A DNA stretch of 64,000 nucleotides from Parahaliea mediterranea. GTDB taxonomy: Bacteria > Pseudomonadota > Gammaproteobacteria > Pseudomonadales > Halieaceae. Shown in pieces: positions 26,183 through 34,374 of this stretch. The stretch is from positions 434,001-498,000 of the forward strand of contig NZ_QEWO01000003.1 in assembly GCF_003402235.1 (NCBI RefSeq), read 5' to 3'. The translations under genes and the position numbers were made by a program. Under the pieces are notes generated by a model. It was not told where the DNA came from. It saw nothing but the letters and a program-made list of their open reading frames with translations, and did not search any database. Every line of letters begins with the position of its first letter. The first letter of the stretch is position 1.

Positions 26183-27652
26183 TTAGCGCCAGCGCTCCAC
26201 CGACTCAGCCAGCAAATCGCCCGGCGCCCAGCAACTGTGGAATCCCCCCGGAATGCGCTGGGGCATAATGACCCGCGCCAGGGGACCTTGCTCTATATCT
26301 CTGGCATCGTAGATCTGGAACTCCCCGCGCCCGGCCTCAGTATCGTTCACCAGCGTCACCACGTAACCGTCGTCCTCGCCGGAGCTGTTGTCGCGCGGCG
26401 CAAAGGGCGCTTCAGAGCCATAGCGGCCAGGCCCAAACTTGTACTGTTGTACCGAGCCCTTGGCCATATCGAAGCGCACCAGGCCATCAAACAACTGGAC
26501 ATCGGCATCGGCAAAGCTCACGTGATAGCTGATGTCACTCTTCTGGCCGTAATACCGCGCATTGATCATCGGAAACTCGGAGGCAACGTCAAACACCGGC
26601 TCTTCCCGCGCCTGCCCGGTGCGCAGGTTAAAGCGCCAGCGGTGGTAAGTCGGATCGATCTTCATCCACGCCAGCAGGTTGCCAAAAGCGCCGGGCAGGG
26701 TACCCTTCGGCTCGGGCGTGTTGGTTTTGCAGCCTTCCATCACAATCTCGTCGCCCTCTTCCCAGGCATTGACGATGTGATAGATGTAGCAGGGGTCGCA
26801 CTCAAACCAGCGAATGGTTTCGCCACCGTCGTAACGGCCAATCACGCCAAACCGGCTCGGCATGTCCGGGTAGTAGGTGACCTTGTGGATATCCTTGCGC
26901 AGCAGTTCCGGGTCCCAGAACAGGGGCAAATCCATCAGGATGGTGTATTGCTGGGTGATGGCCAGGGTATGTGGCAGCCGCGCCCCGGGCAGGTCGATGG
27001 GTGTGAAGTGACGCAGGCTGCCATCGGCATTGAGCACACCGTAGGTCATATAGGGCGGTTTGGCCGCGTAGTCGAAGAAGATCAGCTCTCCCGTGCGCTC
27101 GTCCACCATACTGTGTGCGGATAGCGAGCGGATGCCCAGCTGATCGAGATCCAGCCGGCCGCTGGTTTCCAGCGTTTCAGGGTCCAGCAGGTAGCCATCG
27201 CCGCATTGGTAGAAGGTGGATACCAACTGGCCGTTAAAGAACACAACGTCTGTGTTGGATGAGTCCTTCAGAAACCCGTCGGAGCCGGACAAGTGCGGCA
27301 ATTCGCGCCGGCTATCAGCCGCCAGGCCAGGGTAAAGCGCCTGCCCTGCTGCATCTTCATCGGCCAGACCATCGGTCCGTACCCAACGGTTTCGGTAGCT
27401 GGCTTTGCCATCCTTTATCGACACGGCATGGATCATGCCGTCACCGTCGAAGTAGTGATACATCCCGATCGGACTGTGGCGCACATTAGGGCCATTGCGG
27501 AAGTACACACCGGAAAAGTCACGGGGTATTTCGCCTATCACCTCAAGATCGGTGGCTTCCAGCTCCTGCCGCAGGGGCGCATGATGCCACTCCAGATAGG
27601 GGTTGCCCCCACTGCTGAACGGTTCTGTTAACTGACTGAGCACCCTTGCCAT
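26183..27652 (-). CDS. Carotenoid-cleavage-type dioxygenase (copy 1)
   Basis: The protein has 489 residues from the start at 27652 (MARVLSQ), which has AGGAG ten bases upstream; the extension to 27685 is rejected. The seven-bladed RPE65/CCD family signature is clear. The four iron-binding His are in SAHSMVD, LPHTLAIT, YHIVNAWEEGD and GGFHSCW. FRNGPN and FDGDGMIH at the N-terminus are also typical. The family cleaves a C=C bond in carotenoids, apocarotenoids or stilbenes to two aldehydes or ketones. A copy is at 53308. The promoter region carries motif site 3. Substrate unknown. Confidence 0.93.
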   Translation of the reverse strand: MARVLSQLTEPFSSGGNPYLEWHHAPLRQELEATDLEVIGEIPRDFSGVYFRNGPNVRHSPIGMYHYFDGDGMIHAVSIKDGKASYRNRWVRTDGLADEDAAGQALYPGLAADSRRELPHLSGSDGFLKDSSNTDVVFFNGQLVSTFYQCGDGYLLDPETLETSGRLDLDQLGIRSLSAHSMVDERTGELIFFDYAAKPPYMTYGVLNADGSLRHFTPIDLPGARLPHTLAITQQYTILMDLPLFWDPELLRKDIHKVTYYPDMPSRFGVIGRYDGGETIRWFECDPCYIYHIVNAWEEGDEIVMEGCKTNTPEPKGTLPGAFGNLLAWMKIDPTYHRWRFNLRTGQAREEPVFDVASEFPMINARYYGQKSDISYHVSFADADVQLFDGLVRFDMAKGSVQQYKFGPGRYGSEAPFAPRDNSSGEDDGYVVTLVNDTEAGRGEFQIYDARDIEQGPLARVIMPQRIPGGFHSCWAPGDLLAESVERWR

Positions 27653-27706
27653 TGCTTTAACTCCTGAATGAGGTTGACTGCACACAAGTTACGACACGAT
27701 ATTAAC

Positions 27707-27724
27707 TTGCACTATTAGACTAAC
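27707..27724 (+). promoter_or_regulatory. Shared operator candidate TTGC-N6-AGACTAAC (site 3)
   Basis: TTGC ACTATT AGACTAAC lies 55 bases upstream of the carotenoid oxygenase 1 start codon. It matches site 1 in all positions of the TTGC and AGACTAAC halves. Confidence 0.6.
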
Positions 27725-27790
27725 AACTGAAAAGGAAATTTAACAAGCACTTTTTATCAATTTTTCCTGCTTATTCTTTAGATTTTTTAC

Positions 27791-27808
27791 AGGCGTTATG
27801 AGACTTAT
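27791..27808 (+). promoter_or_regulatory. Shared operator candidate (site 4)
   Basis: AGGC GTTATG AGACTTAT shares the central GTTATGAGACT with site 1 (11 consecutive bases including one more G/C), but the first two bases of TTGC differ. It sits between the two divergent genes. Confidence 0.5.
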
Positions 27809-28041
27809 CGGAAAATCCCAATCTGTTTTGCCCCCAGACAGGCCATTGGCCAGATCCTTACCTGCATCGAACGGTATCATGGCCCTTGAGGTCCCGGCCG
27901 TATAACATCCTTGCTCCCACTTCATTCGGGGAATGCCCACGCAACAGCTCGGCACACTGAATGTCATAACCGGCTCTTTTGCGGTCCCGGCCAGCGACTT
28001 CAGCCAACCCTGCACAGCAAAGGATAGGAGTCTGCGTCAGA

Positions 28042-28857
28042 ATGAGTTCACCCGCCGTCATCACCGCCCGCGACGGGGCGGTTTTTATCGTTTCCATCAA
28101 CCGCCCGGAAGTGCGCAATGCCGTTGACCGGCCCACCGCCACCGCGCTACGCGAGGCCTTTGAAACCTTCGAGCAGGATGAAGGGCTGCACGTAGCAATC
28201 TTGCATGGTAAGGGCGGCAACTTCTGCGCCGGCGCGGACCTTGGCGCCATGTCGGACCCCGCGCGCCGCAACGATGTTGAGCCACAAGGGACAGCGCCGG
28301 GCCCGATGGGGCCAACCCGCATGGCGTTCAGCAAGCCAGTGATTGCCGCCATTAGCGGCTACGCCGTCGCCGGCGGCCTGGAACTGGCGCTGATGTGCGA
28401 TTTGCGCGTTGCGGAAGCATCGTCAACCTTCGGCGTGTTCTGTCGGCGCTGGGGTGTGCCGCTGATTGATGGCGGCACGGTACGTCTTCCACGATTGATT
28501 GGGCACAGCAGGGCAATGGACATGATTTTGACCGGCCGGCCTGTCACCGCAAGCGAGGCCCTCAGCTTTGGCCTGGCCAACCGTGTGGTTGACGATGGCA
28601 GTGCTTTGGACAGCGCCATTGCGCTGGCGCACGAGATCGCCGCATTTCCACAGCATTGCTTACGCGCAGACAGGGCATCAGCCATTGAACAGTGGGACAC
28701 ATCGCAGGAGGCTGCCCTTCGCAATGAAGGCGCCCGGGGCTACCCGATCGTCTTTACCGAAGCCATTGAGGGTGCTGGCAGGTTTGCAGCGGGGGCCGGA
28801 CGGCATGGACAGTTTGACAGCAGCCAGGCCAACCGATCAGAAAGCAAAGAGCCGTGA
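28042..28857 (+). CDS. Enoyl-CoA hydratase/isomerase
   Basis: From the start at 28042 (MSSPAVI) the 271-residue crotonase-fold protein begins with the usual VFIVSINRPEVRNAVD. The oxyanion loop GNFCAGADL and the helix YAVAGGLELALMCDLRVAE follow. The extension to 27979 is excluded because it has no ribosome site and AGGAG lies before 28042. Crotonases hydrate or isomerise enoyl-CoA. Divergence from carotenoid oxygenase 1 across a shared control region suggests it works on CoA esters derived from the cleavage product. Confidence 0.88.
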   Translation: MSSPAVITARDGAVFIVSINRPEVRNAVDRPTATALREAFETFEQDEGLHVAILHGKGGNFCAGADLGAMSDPARRNDVEPQGTAPGPMGPTRMAFSKPVIAAISGYAVAGGLELALMCDLRVAEASSTFGVFCRRWGVPLIDGGTVRLPRLIGHSRAMDMILTGRPVTASEALSFGLANRVVDDGSALDSAIALAHEIAAFPQHCLRADRASAIEQWDTSQEAALRNEGARGYPIVFTEAIEGAGRFAAGAGRHGQFDSSQANRSESKEP

Positions 28858-29270
28858 CCGAGATCTGGCGGCATTCCGCCGAGCCGGGCGCTTGAGCAGC
28901 CGTAACGCTCTTTTCGCTACGAAACTTTTAAAAGGGACAGATGTATCGCTCCCGAGCAAACGGATGAGGCCAGGGAAGATGCAGGCGCTCCCAGGCTCGC
29001 TGCGCGAGGGTTGAAAGAGGGTGGAGCGTGTAAGCGCCGAACTAAAGGCGAAATCGTGCTTCAGCGTGTCCAGACCCAACCGCTGCTAATCTTGCGGCGG
29101 ACCGAAACCAAGAAACGCGGCTGGATCGCCAGCAGGCTCCTGTCGCTGCAAAGATCACGGCTTTCCTAGCTCCCGGCCCGCACTGGCGCCGCCTGCAATT
29201 CATTTTTCTTTCTCATTTTCCTTTCTCATTTTCGGGTTTTGGCCCTTGCCGGAATCGGATTTGGCATTTT
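28858..29270. other. Non-coding region before the zinc island
   Basis: This stretch of about 410 bases has no coding frame that I can support. Near its end is a 13-base tandem direct repeat CTTTCTCATTTTC at 29208-29220 and 29221-29233. No tRNA-like or terminator structure was convincing. Confidence 0.4.
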
Positions 29271-29287
29271 ATGATATGTTATATCAT
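29271..29287. promoter_or_regulatory. Zur box 1
   Basis: ATGATATGTTATATCAT is a palindrome with arms ATGATAT/ATATCAT around GTT. It resembles gammaproteobacterial Zur operators in its GTTATA core, and recurs exactly at 38100-38116 and with few changes at 37400-37416. It lies 20 bases upstream of the COG0523 remnant that heads the zrgA-zur-merC group. Confidence 0.8.
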
Positions 29288-29307
29288 TTTTATGCAAGGC
29301 GATCGAA

Positions 29308-29693
29308 GTGACCCACCAGCACCCCGAGCCCAATACAGACAACCAGCGTAAGAGGATGGATGCACCCGGAAAACTGGCTGTCACCGTCCTGTCCGGCTTC
29401 CTCGGCGCCGGCAAAACCACGGTACTGAGCCACGTGTTGAACAACCGGGAAGGCCGGCGGGTGGCGGTAATCGTTAACGATATCAGCGAAATCAATATCG
29501 ACGCCAGCGCCGTGCAGAACGAGGTGCAACTGACATGCGCCAGGAACTGGTATTCATCGGCCAGAACCTGGACAGGAACCAGGTTGTGCTGGCTCTGGAC
29601 GATTGCCTGCTGAACGATGATGAGCTGCTGGCGGGGTGTGAATACTGGCAGAGCCTGCCCAGCCGTGACAGCGGAATCCCGGCGCCTGCTTGA
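29308..29693 (+). pseudogene. COG0523 zinc GTPase (ZigA/YeiR-type) remnant with internal deletion
   Basis: The N-terminal frame encodes a good COG0523 start: [22 protein letters not shown] (Walker A) and [15 protein letters not shown]. After about residue 73 (NEVQL) the match jumps directly to the extreme C-terminal block of the family in the +2 frame (from 29535): [26 protein letters not shown], ending at 29693. The central ~250 codons, including the CxCC metal site, are missing and the join is frame-shifted. The first frame stops at 29613. An intact gene would have encoded a Zur-regulated zinc metallochaperone GTPase of about 400 residues. Confidence 0.85.
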
Positions 29694-29768
29694 GGACCGC
29701 TCCCCCGCCGTCGAGAACGGACAGCAGCGCCTCCTCTGACGCCTGATGTGCTCTAGGACAAACTTCCC

Positions 29769-30401
29769 ATGCATACCCTCGCCATTCTCGTCCCTCTGGC
29801 ATTCGCCATTGCACCGATCTCCGGTAGCGCGATGCCTGACGGGCATCAAGGGAACCACGCTGAACCCAGGGATGCCACCAGTGACAATAGGCACCATGCC
29901 CATGTGCATGGCATAGCAGAGCTGCTGGTGGCACTCGAAGGGGAACAACTGCACATAGAACTGCTATCCCCCGCGGTGAATATGGTTGGTTTTGAGGGCG
30001 CCGCCGACAGCCCGGAGCGGCAGGTGGCAATGAACAACGCCAGGGAGATACTGCAGGATGCCGGCAAGCTCTTTCAGATTGGCCGGGGAGAATGCCGGCT
30101 GGCCGCGCACGAGGTGGATTTTGGCAGCCTGGTCGCCAGTAGCGGCGCGCATCAGGCCGACCAAGATGGCGAGCAGAACGATGGCAAGCATCGCAAACAG
30201 GATCATCAGGTCCGGACGCACAGCGATATCCGCGCAAGTTATCAGTACTTCTGCGAACAGCCGAAGGACCTGGAGTCCGTGTCTGTCCGGCTGCACAGCC
30301 ACTTCCCGGGCATTCAGTCCGTGCAAGCGCAGTGGATCGTGAATGGTCGACAGGACATGGCAACACTGGATAATAGCCAGGTCCACCTTGTCTTCAGGTA
30401 A
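29769..30401 (+). CDS. zrgA: ZrgA-like zinc-uptake protein (DUF2796)
   Basis: The 210-residue exported protein has a signal peptide (about 1-20), then a His-rich stretch with HHAHVHGIAEL, the hallmark of the DUF2796 family, and a second His/Asp-rich loop (GKHRKQDHQ, residues ~135-150). The family includes ZrgA of Vibrio zinc uptake and PA4063 of Pseudomonas aeruginosa. It is expected to bind periplasmic zinc and pass it to an ABC permease such as the one at 38155-40073. It lies downstream of Zur box 1 and six bases ahead of zur. Confidence 0.88.
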   Translation: MHTLAILVPLAFAIAPISGSAMPDGHQGNHAEPRDATSDNRHHAHVHGIAELLVALEGEQLHIELLSPAVNMVGFEGAADSPERQVAMNNAREILQDAGKLFQIGRGECRLAAHEVDFGSLVASSGAHQADQDGEQNDGKHRKQDHQVRTHSDIRASYQYFCEQPKDLESVSVRLHSHFPGIQSVQAQWIVNGRQDMATLDNSQVHLVFR

Positions 30402-30407
30402 CCGAAC

Positions 30408-30860
30408 ATGAGCAGAATCACCACCATCCTGGACCATGCCGAGGAAAGCTGTCGCGCCAGCGGCGCCAAGCTGACCGAGAAACGCAAACGCATCCTCACC
30501 GGGCTACTGCGCTCGGAAAAGGCCCAGTCGGCCTACGAGCTGATTGACTACATGCAGAAGGAGTTCGACGAGTCCCTGCCCCCGACCACCGTGTATCGCA
30601 TCCTCGACTTTCTCGCGGGCGAAAACCTGGTGCACAAGCTCCACCTCGCCAACAAGTACGTCGCCTGTTCCCATATCACCTGCGACCACGCTCATGAGGT
30701 TCCCCAGTTCCTGATCTGCGACGAATGCAGCAACGTCAAAGAGATCGGGATCAAAAAGACCCTGATCAACACCCTGAAACGCAACGTAGAGGAAGCGGGC
30801 TACGTCCTCAGAAGCCCGCAGCTGGAGTTGCACTGCCTCTGCCAGGACTGCGCCCGCTAA
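30408..30860 (+). CDS. zur: Zinc uptake regulator Zur (Fur family)
   Basis: The 150-residue Fur-family repressor has a winged helix with LPPTTVYRILDFLA, and metal-binding residues typical of Zur: H76, C87/H89 in VACSHI, H94/H96, and two structural CxxC pairs at C104/C107 and C145/C148 (CLCQDC). When zinc is bound it represses zinc-uptake genes. It starts six bases after zrgA and is probably in an operon with it and the MerC-like gene, under Zur box 1, giving autoregulation. It is the likely reader of all three 17-bp operators in this window. Confidence 0.93.
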   Translation: MSRITTILDHAEESCRASGAKLTEKRKRILTGLLRSEKAQSAYELIDYMQKEFDESLPPTTVYRILDFLAGENLVHKLHLANKYVACSHITCDHAHEVPQFLICDECSNVKEIGIKKTLINTLKRNVEEAGYVLRSPQLELHCLCQDCAR

Positions 30861-30889
30861 CCGCCTGGCAGCCATGACATGGAGACAAA

Positions 30890-31300
30890 GTGATACCCCT
30901 TTCAATGAACATCGACAGGGCGGCCATCGGCCTGTCCCTGGCCTGCGCCATCCACTGCCTGCTGCTCCCCCTTGCGGTGGTCATGCTGCCCGCCCTTGCT
31001 GGCACAGCCTTCGGCGACGAACGTTTTCATCAATGGATGCTACTGGTTGTCATCCCCACCAGCGCCTTCGCCTTGACCATGGGATGCCGGCGCCACCGGA
31101 ATTTTGGGGTGCTGATACCGGCCCTAGCGGGGCTCGCCTTGCTCACCCTGGCGGTGCTTTTTGGTCATGACCTGCTGGGAGACGATGGCGAGAAGATCGC
31201 CTCTCTGACAGGCGCTTTATTGATTGCGATCAGTCACCTACGAAACCACACGCTGTGCAGACGTTCACAGTGTGATGATTGTGACACCCGCAACGAATAG
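30890..31300 (+). CDS. MerC-domain membrane protein
   Basis: The GTG at 30890 is preceded by GGAG at a good distance. The 136-residue protein has four hydrophobic segments, the first with the MerC-type Cys site ACAIHCLLLPL, and a soluble tail with CRRSQCDDC. MerC proteins are inner-membrane metal carriers; MerC-like genes are common in Zur regulons, where a metal role other than mercury is likely. It lies 29 bases after zur and probably belongs to that operon. Confidence 0.82.
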   Translation: MIPLSMNIDRAAIGLSLACAIHCLLLPLAVVMLPALAGTAFGDERFHQWMLLVVIPTSAFALTMGCRRHRNFGVLIPALAGLALLTLAVLFGHDLLGDDGEKIASLTGALLIAISHLRNHTLCRRSQCDDCDTRNE

Positions 31301-31345
31301 CGAGATGCCATGCACAAGCAAAGGCATTGTTCCAGGATAACGGCA

Positions 31346-31580
31346 ATGTCCAAATTGAAGGCCGTCCCCTCCAGTGTCATCACCGGATTTCTGGATATCG
31401 GGGCACGGGCAAGCAGTTTTAACCACCTTGTTCGAAACCCCCGAACTCCCCTGCGCCCTGGAAACCCTGGAGACGCCTTTCTGGACTGGGCATTACCCAC
31501 TGCTCTCCCCTCGGCCCGGCTCTGGCTCACGAATATCCGAGCAAGAACCGCAAGGGAAACGGGTAAACGCTGCAACATAG
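31346..31580 (+). pseudogene. Second COG0523 GTPase remnant
   Basis: The reading begins MSKLKAVPSSVITGFL then DIGARASSFNHLVRN. This matches a COG0523 start in which the P-loop GAGKTSLLNHLV has been degraded; the invariant Lys and Thr are lost. After about 30 codons all similarity stops and the rest of the reading frame looks like non-coding sequence that ends within the adjacent ABC permease. The open frame of 122 codons from 31310 is therefore not a functional gene. It lies beside merC and inside the zinc island, where COG0523 genes are expected. Confidence 0.6.
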
Positions 31581-31600
31581 CGCCTTATCGAGTATACGAC

Positions 31601-32959
31601 CTACTGCACACCCGACACGCGGGCAATGCCTCGCGCGCCAAGATACGCCAGCAGTGCAGCCACAAGCATCAGCATTAGCAGTGATACAACTGCCAGGGAA
31701 TCGCTCTGTACGCGCGGGGCGTAGCGTGGGATCTGGTTGAAATCAGCCCGCGTAAAGGGGCGGTCGTTGAACAGGTAAGGATAGTAGAAGTGCCGCAGTT
31801 TTTCGTGGAAGCCAGCAATACTGTCCTGGTAGGCAAACTGCCCCAGCTGATCGGTATCGGCGAGGCGGTGAACTATAGTCATGGCACCCACCCCCGGCAG
31901 AACATAGCCAAGGCGGCGAGTCCAATCCTCGCGGGCGATGAGGCTGGTGCGATAGGCGACGACGTCTTCCGCAACGGCCTCATCACCGACCTGGTGCATG
32001 GCGTAGTACCACTTCCAGTGGAAGCGACCTTCAAACTGCCCCTTCTCGCGCCACTGGGGATGGCTGGAGAAAAAGCGCTCGAAGGTCTCGCTTTTGGGGA
32101 TATCCCAGCCGGCGTGAACCGCCTCACGCTGCGCCAGCGTCAGATCGATGCCTTTGCCCGCTGGAATGGCACGAGCAATCACCGCATTACCCAGAGTCGG
32201 CAGGATGAGCGTCAACACAATCCAGCAACCGGTCATAGCCGCAGCGGCGGTGGTCGATGCGCGCAACAGGCTGCCTAGCAGCAGCGCCAGGCCAAACCAG
32301 AAGGCACAGTACAAGGCAGCGGTCAGCAGCATTGCAGCCGTGCCCGTCATCGGTGCCGCCGCCAAACAGGCACCCACAATCAGTGGCAGGCCGAGGGCAA
32401 TCACCACCAGCAGGTAGCGCAGAATTACCCGGCGACGCCACACCCCACCGCCCGGCAGGGACAGCAACAGCCGCAGTCGGCCCGCTTCGCGCTCCCCTGT
32501 CACGAGGTCATGGGCGAGCGCAATGATCACCAGCGGCGTCAGGTAAACAAGTACAAAGGCCCAGTCGAAAACCCCGGGCAGGGCAAGTTCTGGGTTATAG
32601 ATTTCTGCGTCATAGAGCTGCTGCTGCAGGCCAAGCGCACGAACCCTTAGTACATAGGGCTGCAGGTCGCGCAGACCCATCGCGGCAAAGGCCAGCGCGG
32701 GCGGCGGATCCTGGGTGAGCATGAAGGCATAGTAGCCCGCATAGCCTGGATCGCCCCGAGGGCCCGCCTGAGCCTGCTCGACCGCGGCGAGATCCTCCTC
32801 CTGTGCCTGTGCGACCCGTTCAATCACCTCTTGCTGGCCACTCACCTGCACGCTTCCCGACCAGACGGCCGCCACCGACAGCGCCACTAACAACAACAGC
32901 GCGACCAGGTTACGCCCGGATTTCAGCAGCAACAGGGCTTCTGCATGGACTGGGGTCAT
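31601..32959 (-). CDS. ABC-2-type permease with DUF3526 (second permease)
   Basis: The start at 32959 (MTPVHAEAL) overlaps the upstream permease stop by ATGA. The 452-residue protein has an N-terminal transmembrane segment (about 20-40), a large periplasmic loop, and five to six membrane segments later (FAFVLVYLTPLVIIALAHDLVTGERE, then LRLLLSLPGG). The layout is the same as the preceding gene. DUF3526 permeases belong to NosY/GldF-type ABC-2 systems, often exporters or maturation factors. It is the last gene of the Zur-controlled TonB receptor operon. Confidence 0.82.
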   Translation of the reverse strand: MTPVHAEALLLLKSGRNLVALLLLVALSVAAVWSGSVQVSGQQEVIERVAQAQEEDLAAVEQAQAGPRGDPGYAGYYAFMLTQDPPPALAFAAMGLRDLQPYVLRVRALGLQQQLYDAEIYNPELALPGVFDWAFVLVYLTPLVIIALAHDLVTGEREAGRLRLLLSLPGGGVWRRRVILRYLLVVIALGLPLIVGACLAAAPMTGTAAMLLTAALYCAFWFGLALLLGSLLRASTTAAAAMTGCWIVLTLILPTLGNAVIARAIPAGKGIDLTLAQREAVHAGWDIPKSETFERFFSSHPQWREKGQFEGRFHWKWYYAMHQVGDEAVAEDVVAYRTSLIAREDWTRRLGYVLPGVGAMTIVHRLADTDQLGQFAYQDSIAGFHEKLRHFYYPYLFNDRPFTRADFNQIPRYAPRVQSDSLAVVSLLMLMLVAALLAYLGARGIARVSGVQ

Positions 32960-34374
32960 TTGGCAATCCTCTCTAAACGTTGCGCGGCAAACGCCGCAAT
33001 GGTCAGGAGCCCGCCGATCCAGCCCACCAACACAACAAATGGCCACAGAATGTCTTCCTGGCGCCGCAGGGGATCCAACGCCTGATAGTCGAAGCGTGGA
33101 ATGTCCTGCCAGTAGGTCGCCGAGATCCGTGGGTCTTCGCCGCTGATACCGGGCAACAGCTCGGCCTGCATGCGATTCAATTGCTGCACGAAGCGGTAGC
33201 GAAAGTCCTCCGCCTGTTGCAGGAAGTCGCTGTGCGCGCCGGCATCGCTGCCCGCCAGTGTCATCGATAATTGGCGAATCGCCAGCAGCGGGCTGAGTGC
33301 GGAAAAGGCATGGACAAATCGATTCTGGGCCGACTCCCGCGCTGCGCTGCGGCTGGCGGCCTCCGCATAGATCGCACTGGTCAAACGCTCACCCTCGATG
33401 CCGACGAGCCCGGCGTACTGGACGGGAAGCTCCTCAATTGACTCGACCCCGTACTCAGCCAGCACTTTCTCCCGGAACTCATTGAAGTAGGGATCCTCCG
33501 GGTCGTGGCTATCGCCGATCGCCGCCAGTTCGCGATGCAGGACAATCTCAGTTTCAATCTTGGTATCCAGGCTGATGCGCGCCGCCGCCACTTCCGGCAA
33601 CACGCGCGGCAGCAGGATGACCACCACCATCCACAACCCCACCAGCACAGCCAGCGCGTCCCGCGGGCGCTGCACCAGGGCCGAGGCCGAAACGCTCAGC
33701 AACACCCACAACAACAGCCAGGCGCTATAGCCACCGAGCATCAGCAATGTCTCCGGCCACGCTGCGGCGCCAGCCAGGGCAAAGCCGAGCAGGACAATAA
33801 AGGCTGGCAAGCCCACGGCAAGGGCGATAGCAGCGTGGCCCAGAAGCTTGCCAAGCAGCAGCTCACGGCCGTTGATCCCGTGCGCCAGCATCAATCGCAA
33901 GGTCCCGCGCTCCCGCTCTCGCGCCACACTGGCAAAGCCGAGAAAGATAAGTAACAGCGGTGCCAGCGTCTGCAGCACGAAGGCCGGAGTCAACTGGCCG
34001 AAGCGCAGCAGCAGCGAGGACTGGCGGGCCTCAGCAAAGTTGGCGCTGTTCTGGCGGTGTCCCTCCAGGAAAATGATATTGCCGGTGAAGCTGTCCACAC
34101 CGGAATCGAAGAAGGCCAGCGGTGCAATCGGCCGGAAAACAAACTGGCCGTAGTGCACCATACGGTGCGGGTGCCGGTCGGGCTGTTGATCAAAGGCGTG
34201 GTCAACCGTCGCCTGGTAGTGCGCGCGATCAGCCTCGATACTGCTATGCCGCTCCAGGCTGGTAAAGCTAGCCACCAACACCAGAAGAACCAGCAGCGCG
34301 GTTGCCACCAGGCCCGCCCGGTTGCGCAGCAGGGCCCGCCATTCCTCGCGGGCAATCAATGTGGCCCCTGTCAT
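32956..34374 (-). CDS. ABC-2-type permease with DUF3526 (first permease)
   Basis: The 472-residue membrane protein has a first transmembrane segment near residues 18-40 (LVATALLVLLVLVASF), a periplasmic region of about 100 residues, and a membrane core with VARERERGTLRLMLAHGI, the cytoplasmic coupling motif of ABC-2 permeases. Its start overlaps the ATPase stop, and its stop overlaps the next permease start (ATGA). The two permeases probably form a heterodimer. Their substrate is unknown; zinc limitation as inducer is inferred from the operator upstream of the operon. Confidence 0.82.
   Translation of the reverse strand: MTGATLIAREEWRALLRNRAGLVATALLVLLVLVASFTSLERHSSIEADRAHYQATVDHAFDQQPDRHPHRMVHYGQFVFRPIAPLAFFDSGVDSFTGNIIFLEGHRQNSANFAEARQSSLLLRFGQLTPAFVLQTLAPLLLIFLGFASVARERERGTLRLMLAHGINGRELLLGKLLGHAAIALAVGLPAFIVLLGFALAGAAAWPETLLMLGGYSAWLLLWVLLSVSASALVQRPRDALAVLVGLWMVVVILLPRVLPEVAAARISLDTKIETEIVLHRELAAIGDSHDPEDPYFNEFREKVLAEYGVESIEELPVQYAGLVGIEGERLTSAIYAEAASRSAARESAQNRFVHAFSALSPLLAIRQLSMTLAGSDAGAHSDFLQQAEDFRYRFVQQLNRMQAELLPGISGEDPRISATYWQDIPRFDYQALDPLRRQEDILWPFVVLVGWIGGLLTIAAFAAQRLERIAK

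Larger units (their letters stand above)
27653..28041. promoter_or_regulatory. Divergent control region, carotenoid oxygenase 1 / enoyl-CoA hydratase
   Basis: This 389-base AT-rich gap carries two copies of the shared motif, at 27707-27724 and 27791-27808, spaced 84 bases apart. No credible coding frame crosses it. AGGAG at 28026 precedes the hydratase start. Confidence 0.65.

Noticed and set aside
29208-29233. A 13-base direct repeat before Zur box 1
   Set aside because: Two short copies of a T/C-rich unit without terminal repeats or transposase; no evidence for a mobile element or CRISPR.
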